A DNA stretch of 64,000 nt from Streptomyces rubiginosohelvolus (GCF_014649875.1 NZ_BMTW01000001.1:372001-436000); one strand, 5' to 3'; counted from the stretch's first letter, positions 7,733-18,508 are shown. The notes: generated by a model not told the origin, from the letters alone. Made by a program: numbers and translations.

Positions 7733-9871
7733 TCACTTCGTGGGCGTGAAGGTGGCGAACGCCGTCTCGCGCAGCGTCCGGCACTCGGCGCCGTCCCACT
7801 CGTCCGCCTTGCAGCTGATCATGATGGAGTAGCCACGCTTGGCGTCCACCTTGAAGCCGCGGTTGAGCACCTTGACCCGGACGCCGTTGTGGCTGCGCTC
7901 GAACGTCCAGTCGGCGACGGTCGGATATCCGTTGTACTCGACCTTCTTTATGCTGCCGTGCTGGTAGCCGTCGCTGAGGACCTTGGCGCTGGCGACGGCC
8001 CCGCGCCAGGCCGCCGCGGCGTCGTCCTTGGGCGAGCTGTTGAAGTCGACCTGGACCCGGGGGAAGCTGCCCTGCCCGGCGTTGTAGATGCCTCCGGAGT
8101 TGGTGCCCGCGATGGCGGTGCGCCGGAAGCCCTCGGGCATCCCCATGGTGAAGTGGAACCGGGTGTCGGAGACCTCCTTGTACCCGGCGGGCAGGGAGTC
8201 GCCCGCCGGCTTGTCGCCGCCGTCGCCCTCGTCACCCTTGGGGTCGTCGGTCTTCGGGGCGTCGGAGCCCTCGCCGGACGGGTCCTCGGAGGCCCGGCCG
8301 TCGTCCGTTCCCTGGCCCTCCTTCTGGCCATCGCCCTTACCGCCGGACGAACCGCCGCCCGTGTCATCGCCCTTGTCGTCGGCGCCACCGGTCGCGGCCC
8401 CGGCCGACGCGGCGGTGTCGCCCTTGCCGCTCTTGTCCCCGTCGTCGCCGCCGAGGGCGAGCGCGAGGACCGTGCCGAGGATGGCCAGCGCGACGACGGC
8501 AGCGATGACCGCGAGGGTGCGGCGGGGCACCACGTCGGTGATCGAGGCACGCGTGGAGGCGGCCGAGGACGGCGGGCGCTGTCCGGGCACGGAAGCGTTC
8601 GCCGTCACCGCGGACTTCGGGGCGGCGGGTGCGGTGACGGCTCCCTGCGCTCCGGTGGAGGCGGATCCGGCCGCCGCTCCGGCCTTCGTGGCCGGGGCGG
8701 GAGTCCCGGGCGGGGACGGGGGCTTGGGCGGGGCGACGGGCGAGCCGGTGGCCGCGGCGGCGGGAGAGCCTGTCGACGCTGCCGCGCCCGCGGCGGCCCC
8801 GGCGGCCACCGCCGGGGTCTTGGCGTTGCGCACGGACCGCAGGGCTCCGCGCAGCCGGTCGCGGGCGCCTTCGCCGGACTCGCCCGTTCCGGTGGACTGC
8901 TTCGGCGGCTTCGGGGCCTTGGGCTGCTTGGGTGTCCGCTTGACGAGGGGGTCGGCGGCGGGCGTCGGCGGCAGCGCCATGATCTGGGTGGAGTCCGCGG
9001 GGGCGGGCGCGGGGACGTCGGGGGCGTTGATGACGTCGTTGAGCAACGCCCGTGCCCCGGCGTCGTCGAGACGCTGTTCGGGGTCGCGGGCGAGCAGCCC
9101 GTAGATGACCTCGGTGAGCGGACCGGCGTTCTTCGGCGGGTCGAGCGGTTCGGTCATCACGGCCGTGAGCGTGGCGATGGCCGAGCCCTTGTCGTACGGC
9201 GGGCAGCCCTCGACGCTCGCGTACAGCAGTCCGCCGAGCGACCACAGGTCGGCGGGCGGACCGGGCTTGTGGCCGCGGGCCCGCTCCGGCGAGATGTACG
9301 AAGGGGCGCCGACGAGCATCCCGGTGGAGGTGACCGAGGGGTCGCCCTCGACCTGGGCGATGCCGAAGTCGGTGAGCACGACGCGCCCGTCCTCGGCGAT
9401 CAGCACGTTGGACGGCTTCACATCTCGGTGCAGGATGCCCTCGCGGTGCGCCGAGCGCAGGACGTCGAGGATGGCGAGCCCGACCTCGGCGGCCCGCTTC
9501 GGCGTCAGCGTGCCGTCCTCGCGGATCGCCTCGGCGAGCGACTTGCCCTCGATCAGCTCCATGACGATCCACGGGCGGTCGTCCTCGTCGACCACGTCGT
9601 AGACGGTCACCGCGCTGTTGTTGCGGATCCGTGCGATCGCCTTGGCCTCGCGCAGGGTGCGCGTGATCAGCCGGCGCTTCTCGTCCTCGTCGATCGCCGA
9701 GGGGAACCGCAGTTCCTTCACGGCGACCGTGCGGCCGAGCGTCTCGTCGTCGGCGCGCCAGACCGTACCCATGCCGCCCCGGCCGAGCACCTCACCGAGC
9801 CGGTAGCGCCCCGCGAGGAGACGACCGTTCTTGTCCCGTTGGGGCTCCCGTGCCTGCTCCGCCTCCGACAT
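7733..9871 (-). CDS. membrane Ser/Thr protein kinase, 712 aa
   Basis: First gene of the kinase array. Kinase domain at residues 22-280: LGRGGMGTVWRA, VAVK with K52, HRDVKPSN with D150, DFG at 168-170, SYISPERA. The juxtamembrane region (about 290-450) is Ala/Pro/Lys-rich low complexity. A membrane segment (TLAVIAAVVALAILGTVLALAL) lies around 455-477, followed by a Gly/Asp/Lys-rich linker and an extracellular domain (LPAGYKEVSDTRFHFTMGMPEGF...) homologous in layout to those of the other three proteins. ATG start with AGAGGGG upstream. All motifs needed for activity are present. Confidence 0.92.
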   Translation of the reverse strand: MSEAEQAREPQRDKNGRLLAGRYRLGEVLGRGGMGTVWRADDETLGRTVAVKELRFPSAIDEDEKRRLITRTLREAKAIARIRNNSAVTVYDVVDEDDRPWIVMELIEGKSLAEAIREDGTLTPKRAAEVGLAILDVLRSAHREGILHRDVKPSNVLIAEDGRVVLTDFGIAQVEGDPSVTSTGMLVGAPSYISPERARGHKPGPPADLWSLGGLLYASVEGCPPYDKGSAIATLTAVMTEPLDPPKNAGPLTEVIYGLLARDPEQRLDDAGARALLNDVINAPDVPAPAPADSTQIMALPPTPAADPLVKRTPKQPKAPKPPKQSTGTGESGEGARDRLRGALRSVRNAKTPAVAAGAAAGAAASTGSPAAAATGSPVAPPKPPSPPGTPAPATKAGAAAGSASTGAQGAVTAPAAPKSAVTANASVPGQRPPSSAASTRASITDVVPRRTLAVIAAVVALAILGTVLALALGGDDGDKSGKGDTAASAGAATGGADDKGDDTGGGSSGGKGDGQKEGQGTDDGRASEDPSGEGSDAPKTDDPKGDEGDGGDKPAGDSLPAGYKEVSDTRFHFTMGMPEGFRRTAIAGTNSGGIYNAGQGSFPRVQVDFNSSPKDDAAAAWRGAVASAKVLSDGYQHGSIKKVEYNGYPTVADWTFERSHNGVRVKVLNRGFKVDAKRGYSIMISCKADEWDGAECRTLRETAFATFTPTK

Positions 9872-10119
9872 GCGTCCCCTCTGCGATCAACCCGCCCTGG
9901 CAGAGCGTTCATTGTCCCTCACCCCGGGACCGGTCCTGGTGCCGGGTCCGGGTCCGCCGCACCGCGGCCCACGGAGGGAATCTCCCACAGCCTCCTACCA
10001 ACCGGGCCTCCCCGTCCAGGCCGGTCCGGCCCGCCTCCCCGCCCCACGAGGCTGACGGGCCCCAACTGCCCCGGAGGCAACAGGCGGTGGCCGCCGTCCG
10101 GGGCTCCGCGGGACCTTCC
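9872..10119. other. 248-bp gap between kinase array and glpD
   Basis: Non-coding, GC-rich. It should hold the promoter of the kinase array on its left side and the 3' end of glpD on its right. I see no clear -10/-35 pair, hairpin terminator or small gene. Confidence 0.4.
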
Positions 10120-11826
10120 TCAGGTGGACACGATGTCCGGTGCGCCGAGCCGGGCCGCGTCGGCCGTGAGGTCGTCGGGCTGCCGCTGGGACTCCCGCTC
10201 GGCCTCCACCCGCTTCTCGTAGTGCTCGACCTCCCGGTCGATCCGGCCCTGGTCCCAGCCCAGCACCGGCGCGATCAGCTCCGCGCAGAGCCGGGCGCTG
10301 CGGGTGCCCCGGTCGAAGGTCTCGATGGAGATCCGGGTGCGCCGGGTCAGCACGTCGTCCAGATGGCGGGCGCCCTCGTGGGAGGCCGCGTAGACGATCT
10401 CGGCGCGCAGATAGTCGTCGGCGGCGGGCAGCGGTTCGCCCAGGGTGGGGTCGGCGAGGATCAGTTCCAGAATTTCCTCGGTCATTGAGCCGTACCGGTT
10501 GAGCAGATGCTCCACCCGGGCGACATGGAGTCCGGTCCGGGCCGCGATCCGGGCGCGCGCGTTCCACAGGGCCTTGTACCCCTCGGCCCCCAGCAGCGGG
10601 GTGTCCTCGGTGACGCAGGCCGCGACCCGCTGGTCGAGCCCGTGCACCGCCTCGTCCACCGCGTCCTTGGCCATGACCCGGTACGTCGTGTACTTGCCGC
10701 CCGCCACGACGACCAGGCCGGGGGCGGGGTGGGCCACCGTGTGCTCGCGCGACAGCTTGCTGGTGGCGTCCGACTCGCCGGCCAGCAGCGGGCGCAGCCC
10801 GGCGTAGACGCCCTGGACGTCGTCCCTGGTCAGCGGGGTGTTCAGGACGGAGTTGACGTGCTGGAGGAGATAGTCGATATCGGCGCTGGAGGCGGCCGGG
10901 TGGGCCTTGTCCAGGTCCCAGTCGGTGTCCGTGGTCCCGATGATCCAGTGCCGGCCCCAGGGGATGACGAAGAGGACGGACTTCTCCGTGCGCAGGATGA
11001 GGCCGGTGGAGGAGTGGATGCGGTCCTTGGGGACGACCAGGTGAATGCCCTTGGAGGCCCGGACGTGGAACTGTCCGCGCTCGCCGATGAGCCCCTGGGT
11101 GTCGTCGGTCCACACACCGGTGGCGTTGACCACCTGCTTGGCCCGGATCTCGTACTCCGTGCCGCTCTCGACGTCCTTGACGAGCGCGCCGACGACCCGC
11201 TCGCCCTCGCGGAGGAAGCCGACGACCCGGGCCTGGTTGGCCACGTGGGCGCCGTAGGACGCGGCGGTGCGCACCAGCTCGGTGACGAAGCGGGCGTCGT
11301 CCATCTGGGCGTCGTAGTACTGGAGGGCGCCGACCAGGGCGTCCTTCTTCAGCGCGGGGGCGACCCGCAGGGCGTGCTTGCGGGAGAGGTGGCGGTGGAC
11401 GGGGAGGCCGCGTCCGTGGCCGGAGGAGACCGACATCGCGTCGTACAGCGCGACGCCGGAGCCGGCGTAGAGGCGCTCCCACCCCTTGTGCTGCAAGGGG
11501 TAGAGGAAGGGCACGGGCTTCACCAGATGCGGGGCGAGCCGCTCCAGGAGCAGCCCGCGCTCCTTGAGCGCCTCCCGGACCAGGGCGAAGTCCAGCATCT
11601 CCAGATAGCGCAGGCCGCCGTGGATCAGCTTGCTCGACCTGCTCGATGTGCCGGACGCCCAGTCGCGCGCCTCGACCAGGCCGGTCGTCAGGCCTCTGGT
11701 GGCGGCGTCCAGCGCCGTGCCCGCACCGACCACGCCCGCCCCCACGACCAGCACGTCCAGTTCGCGCTCGGCCATGGCGGCGAGCGCGAGGGTGCGCTCG
11801 GCGGGTCCCAGTGTCGCTGTCCTCAC
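10120..11826 (-). CDS. glpD: aerobic glycerol-3-phosphate dehydrogenase, 568 aa
   Basis: FAD enzyme oxidising sn-glycerol-3-phosphate to dihydroxyacetone phosphate and passing electrons to quinone at the membrane. The FAD-binding Rossmann motif LVVGAGVVGAGTALDAATRG is near residues 27-45; the GlpD signature SSRSSKLIHGGLRYLE follows, then the substrate-binding region and the C-terminal DAO-type cap (VAGGKYTTYRVMAKDAVDEA). Length fits the family. GTG 11826 is chosen because GGGAGG lies 5 nt upstream; the open frame extends further but its extra residues do not look like a GlpD N-terminus. No glycerol kinase or facilitator gene is adjacent. Confidence 0.93.
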   Translation of the reverse strand: MRTATLGPAERTLALAAMAERELDVLVVGAGVVGAGTALDAATRGLTTGLVEARDWASGTSSRSSKLIHGGLRYLEMLDFALVREALKERGLLLERLAPHLVKPVPFLYPLQHKGWERLYAGSGVALYDAMSVSSGHGRGLPVHRHLSRKHALRVAPALKKDALVGALQYYDAQMDDARFVTELVRTAASYGAHVANQARVVGFLREGERVVGALVKDVESGTEYEIRAKQVVNATGVWTDDTQGLIGERGQFHVRASKGIHLVVPKDRIHSSTGLILRTEKSVLFVIPWGRHWIIGTTDTDWDLDKAHPAASSADIDYLLQHVNSVLNTPLTRDDVQGVYAGLRPLLAGESDATSKLSREHTVAHPAPGLVVVAGGKYTTYRVMAKDAVDEAVHGLDQRVAACVTEDTPLLGAEGYKALWNARARIAARTGLHVARVEHLLNRYGSMTEEILELILADPTLGEPLPAADDYLRAEIVYAASHEGARHLDDVLTRRTRISIETFDRGTRSARLCAELIAPVLGWDQGRIDREVEHYEKRVEAERESQRQPDDLTADAARLGAPDIVST

Positions 11827-12068
11827 TGCTGCCTCCCGGTGGATCGGGGTGGTCGGACACGGGAGTGCCACCCGGCCGAGGGGCCGGCCGCCCGTGTCCA
11901 CCTCTCGATTCTGTCCGCGCTCCCCGAGTTCAGCCACCGCCTGTGGACAACACCCCGGTGACCGGAGCGGCACAATGCTACATATAGGTCATATTTACGC
12001 CTAGTCTGACATTGCGCTGTCCACAGCAGTTGCGATCTTCGCTCTCCGCACTTAGGGGGTCTTCCTGT
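11827..12068. promoter_or_regulatory. divergent promoter region, glpD / nucleotide-sugar dehydrogenase
   Basis: 242 bp between the start codons of two divergent genes. A locally AT-rich core around 11975-12010 (contains acatataggtcatatttac) stands out from the GC-rich surroundings and is the likely promoter zone for one or both genes. The dehydrogenase ribosome site (AGGGGGT, 8 nt before ATG 12069) is at its right end. Exact promoter elements are not assigned. Confidence 0.45.
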
Positions 12069-13331
12069 ATGCCCGCAGACCTCGCCGTCATCGGACTCGG
12101 TCACCTCGGCCTGCCGCTCGCCCAGGCCGCCGTCACCGCCGGAATCGACACCGTCGGCTACGACCCCGATCCCCGCCCGTACGCGGAGCTGAGAGCCGGC
12201 CGGAGCCCCGTCGAGGGCGCTCTCACCGCCTCCGAGGTCCGCCGTATGCTCTCGGGCGGCTTCCGGCCCACCACCGACGCCGCCGAGCTGGGCCGGGTCC
12301 GTACCGCCGTGATCTGCTCCCCCACCCCGCTCGGCCCCGACCGCACCGTCGACCTGACCGCGCTCGGCGACGCCGCCCGCGCCCTGGCCTCCCGGCTGCG
12401 CCCGCACACCACCGTGCTGCTGGAGTCCGCCGTGCCGCCGGGCACCACCGAGACCTTCCTGCGCCCCCTGCTCGAAGAGGGCTCCGGGCTCGTCGCCGGA
12501 CGGGACTTCCACCTCGCCTGCTCCCCCGGCCGGCTCGACCCCGGCAACCGCACCCGCACCCTGGGCAACACACCGAAGGTCATCGGCGGCCTCACCCCCG
12601 CCTGCACCGAGTCGGCAGCCGCCTTCTACGGACGGCTCACCGACAAGGTCGTACGGGCCCGCGGACCGCGCGAGGCGGAGATGACGAAGGTCCTGGAGAC
12701 CAACTTCCGGCACGTCAACATCGCGCTGGTCAACGAGATGGCGGTGCTCTGCCACGATCTCGGCGTCGACTTCTGGGACGTCATCAGATGCGCCGAGACC
12801 AAGCCGTTCGGCTTCCAGCCCTTCCGCCCGGGCCCCGGCGTCGGCGGGCACGGCGTCCCGGTCGACCCGGGCTGCCCGCCCCACGGCGGCCGCGCCTCGG
12901 GACACCCGCTGCGGATGGTCTCGCTGGCACAGGAGATCAACGACCGGATGCCGAGCTACGTCATCCAGCGCTGCGCCACCCTCCTGAACGAGCACGGCAA
13001 GTCCGTCCGGGGCGCCCGCGTCCTGCTGCTCGGCGTCACCTACAAACCGGACACCGCGGACCAGGAGGCCGCGCCCGCCCGGGAGATCGCCACCCGGCTG
13101 ATGGACATGGGCGCCCAGATCGGCTACCACGACCCGCACGTCCTGGACTGGCGGGTCCGCGAACGCCCCGTCCCACGCGCCGACTCGCTGTACGAGGCGG
13201 CGGCCGCCGCCGACCTGACCGTACTGCTCCAGCAGCACCGCACCTACGACCTCCAGGGCCTCGCGGTCAAGGCCCAACTGCTCCTGGACACCCGGGGGGC
13301 CACTCCGGCGGGGGCCGCACACCGGCTCTGA
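12069..13331 (+). CDS. UDP-sugar/ManNAc dehydrogenase family protein lacking catalytic Cys, 420 aa
   Basis: UDP-glucose/GDP-mannose dehydrogenase family (WecC-like), whose members oxidise nucleotide sugars to uronates in two NAD-dependent steps. N-terminal Rossmann motif VIGLGHLGLPLA (7-18), central helix with EMTKVLETNFRHVNIALVNEMA, and the C-terminal domain with GVTYKPDTADQEAAPA are intact. However the invariant GGHC reads GGHG (G262), and the SPER glutamate is glycine (SPGRLDPGN, G154). Both are catalytic in characterised members, so the enzyme is probably inactive or altered. ATG 12069 follows AGGGGGT; the frame is open 57 nt further upstream without a better start. It stands alone, with no glycosyltransferase genes nearby. 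Confidence 0.85.
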   Translation: MPADLAVIGLGHLGLPLAQAAVTAGIDTVGYDPDPRPYAELRAGRSPVEGALTASEVRRMLSGGFRPTTDAAELGRVRTAVICSPTPLGPDRTVDLTALGDAARALASRLRPHTTVLLESAVPPGTTETFLRPLLEEGSGLVAGRDFHLACSPGRLDPGNRTRTLGNTPKVIGGLTPACTESAAAFYGRLTDKVVRARGPREAEMTKVLETNFRHVNIALVNEMAVLCHDLGVDFWDVIRCAETKPFGFQPFRPGPGVGGHGVPVDPGCPPHGGRASGHPLRMVSLAQEINDRMPSYVIQRCATLLNEHGKSVRGARVLLLGVTYKPDTADQEAAPAREIATRLMDMGAQIGYHDPHVLDWRVRERPVPRADSLYEAAAAADLTVLLQQHRTYDLQGLAVKAQLLLDTRGATPAGAAHRL

Positions 13332-13475
13332 ACGCGGACGCTCACCAGGTGACGGACCGTCGAAAGATAGTCAGTGACCGAAAGCAAGGGGTGCTGCTAC
13401 TCTGCGGCGTCACAGAGCGCACACACGTGCGTATTCCGCGCAGCAGTGCGCAGCCGCCCCAGGGGGAGTCCCACC

Positions 13476-14105
13476 GTGAGTCAGCCCGTGCAGCCGCCGA
13501 ACCAGCCCCAGCAGCCCTTCGGCGGTCAGCCCGTCGACGGCAACCCGTACGCGGGCGGGCCGGGCCAGGGCGCCCCCGCCGCTCCCACCGGCAACCCGTA
13601 CGGCCAGCAGCCCCCGGCCCCGACCGGCAACCCGTTCGCGGGCCAGCAGCCGGGCCAGGGCGCCCCGTTCGGCGGCGGCGCGCCGTTCACCCCGGCTCCC
13701 CCGGCACGGAACAACGTCCTGCTCGGCGTGGCCGTCGCGCTCGGCGCGGCGATCGTCGCGGGCATCCTCTACGGCGTGATCGCGGGCTCCATCGAGCGCG
13801 AGGTCGGCTACGCGGCGGTCGGCGTCGGCTTCCTGGTCGGCTTCGCGGCGAGCAAGGTCGGCGGCTCCAACCCGGCGGTCATCGCCGCCTCGGCCGTCTT
13901 CTCGATCGGCGCCGTCTACGTCGGCCAGCTCATCGGCATCTCGATGATCCTCGCCGACCTGGCGCAGATCCCGTTCTCCGAGGTCGTCGGCGACCACTTC
14001 GACACGGTGACCAAGGCATGGTCGGAAGAGGCCGACTTCATGACGTACCTCTTCCTCGGTCTCGGCGCGGTCGCCGCCGTCGGTGGTGCGAAGAAGGCCG
14101 GCTGA
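13476..14105 (+). CDS. small integral membrane protein with Pro/Gly/Gln-rich N-terminus, 209 aa
   Basis: Unrecognised function. Residues 1-75 are low-complexity Pro/Gln/Gly/Asn with repeated GNPYAGG/GNPYGQQ/GNPFAGQQ units; about four hydrophobic segments follow (NVLLGVAVALGAAIVAGILYGVI, EVGYAAVGVGFLVGFAASKVG, NPAVIAASAVFSIGAVYVGQLIGISMILA, and a last one at FMTYLFLGLGAVAAVGGA). GTG 13476 is favoured because AGGGGGAG lies about 7 nt upstream; starting at 13374 would add an unlikely Cys/Arg-rich leader. Such N-terminal repeats are common in Streptomyces membrane proteins. Ends just before a strong bidirectional hairpin. Confidence 0.8.
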   Translation: MSQPVQPPNQPQQPFGGQPVDGNPYAGGPGQGAPAAPTGNPYGQQPPAPTGNPFAGQQPGQGAPFGGGAPFTPAPPARNNVLLGVAVALGAAIVAGILYGVIAGSIEREVGYAAVGVGFLVGFAASKVGGSNPAVIAASAVFSIGAVYVGQLIGISMILADLAQIPFSEVVGDHFDTVTKAWSEEADFMTYLFLGLGAVAAVGGAKKAG

Positions 14106-14121
14106 CACCCAGCGGGACATA

Positions 14122-14160
14122 CGGAAGGGCCCGGACCGCTGAGCGGTCCGGGCCCTTCCG
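14122..14160. terminator. bidirectional hairpin terminator
   Basis: Perfect inverted repeat of 19 bp arms around a single base (left arm starts CGGAAGGGCCCGGACC), between the convergent ends of the membrane protein gene (14105) and guaB3 (14172). No T-run, as usual in Streptomyces. Confidence 0.85.
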
Positions 14161-14171
14161 GTACGGGGGTG

Positions 14172-15296
14172 TCAGCGGCGGTGCTGCGAGTCCGCCACCG
14201 TCACCTCGACGCGCTGGAACTCCTTGAGGTCGCTGTAGCCGGTGGTGGCCATCGCTCGGCGCAGGGCGCCGAAGATGTTCATCGAACCGTCCGGGGTGTG
14301 CGAGGGGCCGGTGAGGACCTCCTCCGTCGTCCCGACCGAGCCGAGGTCGACCAGCTTGCCGCGCGGCACGTCCTCGTGGACGGCCTCCATGCCCCAGTGG
14401 CGGCCACGGCCCGGGGCGTCGGTGGCGCGGGCCAGCGGGGAGCCCATCATCACGGCGTCCGCACCGCAGGCGATGGCCTTCGGCAGGTCGCCGGACCAGC
14501 CGACACCGCCGTCGGCGATGACGTGCACGTACCGGCCGCCGGACTCGTCCATGTAGTCGCGGCGGGCGCCGGCGACGTCCGCGACGGCGGTGGCCATCGG
14601 GACCTGGATGCCGAAGACGTTGCGCGTGGTGTGCGCGGCGCCGCCGCCGAAGCCGACGAGGACACCGGCCGCGCCGGTCCGCATCAGGTGCAGGGCGGCG
14701 GTGTACGTGGCGCAGCCGCCGACGATGACCGGGACGTCCAGCTCGTAGATGAACTGCTTCAGGTTGAGCGGCTCGGCGGCGCCGGAGACGTGCTCGGCGG
14801 AGACCGTCGTACCGCGGATGACGAAGATGTCGACGCCCGCGTCGACGACCGCCTTGGAGAACTGGGCGGTGCGCTGCGGGGAGAGCGCGGCGGCGGTGAC
14901 GACACCGGAGTCGCGCACCTCCTTGATGCGCTGCCCGATCAGCTCTTCCTGGATCGGCGCGGAGTAGATCTCCTGGAGCCTGCGGGTCGCGGACTCGACC
15001 GGCATCTCGGCGATCTCGTCGAGCAGCGGCTGCGGGTCGGCGTGCCGGGTCCAGAGCCCTTCCAGGTTGAGGACGCCCAGGCCGCCCATCTCGCCGATGC
15101 GGATGGCGGTCTGCGGGGAGACCACGGAGTCCATAGGAGCGGCCAGGAACGGCAGCTCGAAGCGGTAGGCGTCGATCTGCCAGGCGATCGAGACCTCCTT
15201 CGGGTCCCGGGTGCGGCGGCTCGGAACGACAGCGATGTCGTCGAATGCGTAAGCCCGGCGGCCGCGCTTGCCGCGCCCGATCTCGATCTCAGTCAC
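14172..15296 (-). CDS. guaB3: GuaB3 family IMP dehydrogenase-related protein, 374 aa
   Basis: IMPDH/GMP reductase superfamily TIM barrel without CBS domains. It starts (GTG 15296) with EIEIGRGKRGRRAYAFDDIAVVPSRRTRDP, typical of the actinobacterial GuaB3 group always found beside guaB. The loop that carries the catalytic Cys in IMPDH (GSICTTR) reads GGGAAHTTR here, so His takes the Cys place. The phosphate-binding ADGGVGWSGDLPKAIACGADAVMMGSP and the flap region are present. Its reaction in Streptomyces is uncertain; a role in guanine/adenine nucleotide balance follows from family and position. Probably downstream of guaB in one transcription unit (104 bp gap). Confidence 0.88.
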   Translation of the reverse strand: MTEIEIGRGKRGRRAYAFDDIAVVPSRRTRDPKEVSIAWQIDAYRFELPFLAAPMDSVVSPQTAIRIGEMGGLGVLNLEGLWTRHADPQPLLDEIAEMPVESATRRLQEIYSAPIQEELIGQRIKEVRDSGVVTAAALSPQRTAQFSKAVVDAGVDIFVIRGTTVSAEHVSGAAEPLNLKQFIYELDVPVIVGGCATYTAALHLMRTGAAGVLVGFGGGAAHTTRNVFGIQVPMATAVADVAGARRDYMDESGGRYVHVIADGGVGWSGDLPKAIACGADAVMMGSPLARATDAPGRGRHWGMEAVHEDVPRGKLVDLGSVGTTEEVLTGPSHTPDGSMNIFGALRRAMATTGYSDLKEFQRVEVTVADSQHRR

Positions 15297-15400
15297 GATG
15301 TGTGGCCTTTCCCTCTACGTCTGCGCTGACCAGTATCCCCGACACGTGCCTGAGGGGCGGTACCGGGAACTCCGGTCCGCCCCTCACCTGCGGTGATGCG

Positions 15401-16945
<1,545 letters not shown>

Positions 16946-17041
16946 CTAACGGCCCCGGGAGGTGTCTCATTCCACGATCAAGATCACTGGGCAGTTCTGG
17001 AGCTTCGCACGAAGCGGTCGGCGGCGGGCCCCGCCGTGCCG

Positions 17042-17707
17042 TTACTGCTCGGCGAGGGCCCGGAGCCTGCTGAGCGCGCGGTGCTGGGCGACCCGGACCG
17101 CACCCGGTGACATCCCGAGCATCCGTCCGGTCTCCTCGGCGGTCAGCCCCACCGCGACCCGCAGGACCAGCAGCTCGCGCTGGCTCTCCGGGAGGTTGGC
17201 GAGGAGCTTCTTCGCCCAGGCGGCGTCGCTGCTGAGCAGGGCGCGCTCCTCCGGGCCGAGGGAGTCGTCGGGGCGCTCCGGCATCTCGTCGGAGGGGACG
17301 GCGGTCGACCCCGGGTGACGCATCGCGGCGCGCTGGAGGTCGGCGACCTTGTGTCCGGCGATGGCGAAGACGAAGGCTTCGAAGGGCCTGCCGGTGTCCT
17401 TGTAGCGCGGCAGCGCCATCAGCACCGCGACGCAGACCTCCTGCGCGAGGTCCTCCACGAAGTGGCGAGCATCACCGGGGAGACGGTTCAGCCGGGAGCG
17501 GCAGTAGCGCAGGGCGAGGGGGTGGACGTGGGCCAGCAGATCATGGGTGGCCTGCGCGTCTCCGTCGACGGCGCGATGCACCAGGGCACCGATCACCGTG
17601 GTTTCGTCATCGCGCATCGGACCATGGTGCCCTGATGCCACTCGGTCCGCTGCACCGCCTCCGGAGTTGTGCACCGAAGCGTTATGAGCGGGTGCGCCGG
17701 ATGTCAT
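17042..17707 (-). CDS. shbA: sigma-70 family RNA polymerase sigma factor ShbA
   Basis: Small sigma factor with region 2 ([45 protein letters not shown]) and region 4 ([45 protein letters not shown]). Position between guaB and bldM and sequence fit ShbA, which in S. griseus and S. coelicolor drives transcription of hrdB, the gene of the principal sigma factor (recalled from literature). No anti-sigma gene is adjacent, in line with that housekeeping-like role. Start: ATG 17707 has GGGGAGG 9 nt upstream; ATG 17617 ([13 protein letters not shown], near the conserved domain) and ATG 17758 are alternatives with weaker sites. Confidence 0.87.
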   Translation of the reverse strand: MTSGAPAHNASVHNSGGGAADRVASGHHGPMRDDETTVIGALVHRAVDGDAQATHDLLAHVHPLALRYCRSRLNRLPGDARHFVEDLAQEVCVAVLMALPRYKDTGRPFEAFVFAIAGHKVADLQRAAMRHPGSTAVPSDEMPERPDDSLGPEERALLSSDAAWAKKLLANLPESQRELLVLRVAVGLTAEETGRMLGMSPGAVRVAQHRALSRLRALAEQ

Positions 17708-17896
17708 GTCCTGCGCCCTCCCCTTCCGCTCGACCGAATCGTTCCTGAGGAACTCCACGACTCAAGGATGCGTCATCGGCCGGGAAGCGTCACATGGCAC
17801 CGCTGGGCGGGCGCCCGGTTACGGGGTGTGGAGCCGGTGGCCCGCTCCGTCCCCCGTCCGCCGGTTCGCGGACGGGGCGCGGTCCGGGCCGCGTCC

Positions 17897-18508
17897 TCAG
17901 CGGACCAGGCCCCAGCGGAATCCGAGGGCCACCGCGTGGGCGCGGTCCGAGGCCCCGAGCTTCTTGAACAGGCGGCGGGCGTGGGTCTTGACCGTGTCCT
18001 CGGAGAGGAACAGCTCCCGGCCGATCTCCGCGTTGGAGCGGCCGTGGCTCATGCCTTCGAGCACCTGGATCTCCCGCGCGGTGAGCGTGGGGGCCGCCCC
18101 CATCTCGGCGGACCGCAGCCGGCGCGGGGCGAGCCGCCACGTCGGGTCGGCCAGCGCCTGGGTGACGGTGGCCCGCAGCTCGGCGCGCGAGGCGTCCTTG
18201 TGCAGATAGCCGCGGGCCCCGGCGGCGACCGCGAGCGCGACACCGTCCAGGTCCTCGGCGACGGTCAGCATGATGATCCGGGCGCCGGGGTCGGCGGAGA
18301 GCAGTCGACGGACGGTCTCCACACCTCCCAGACCGGGCATGCGTACGTCCATCAGAATCAGATCCGAACGATCGGCACCCCAGCGGCGGAGGACTTCCTC
18401 GCCGTTGGCCGCGGTCGTCACGCGCTCGACGCCGGGCACGGTGGCCACCGCGCGACGGAGCGCTTCTCGGGCAAGCGGGGAGTCGTCGCAGACGAGGACG
18501 GATGTCAT
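17897..18508 (-). CDS. bldM: response-regulator type developmental regulator BldM, 203 aa
   Basis: NarL/FixJ-type DNA-binding protein required for aerial growth and sporulation in Streptomyces. Receiver domain SVLVCDDSPLAREALRR...LILMDVRMPGLGGVETVRRLL (Asp pocket present), then LuxR-type helix-turn-helix LTAREIQVLEGMSHGRSNAEIGRELFLSEDTVKTHARRLFKKLGASDRAHAV. No partner kinase gene is nearby; published work treats BldM as an atypical receiver acting as a homodimer or with WhiI. ATG 18508 has GGAGGA 6 nt upstream and gives exactly the usual 203 residues. Divergent from whiD. Confidence 0.95.
   Translation of the reverse strand: MTSVLVCDDSPLAREALRRAVATVPGVERVTTAANGEEVLRRWGADRSDLILMDVRMPGLGGVETVRRLLSADPGARIIMLTVAEDLDGVALAVAAGARGYLHKDASRAELRATVTQALADPTWRLAPRRLRSAEMGAAPTLTAREIQVLEGMSHGRSNAEIGRELFLSEDTVKTHARRLFKKLGASDRAHAVALGFRWGLVR

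Noticed and set aside
12012..12068. Extended N-terminus of the sugar dehydrogenase
   Set aside because: The 19 extra residues are not family-like and ATG 12069 has a good ribosome site directly before the Rossmann fold.
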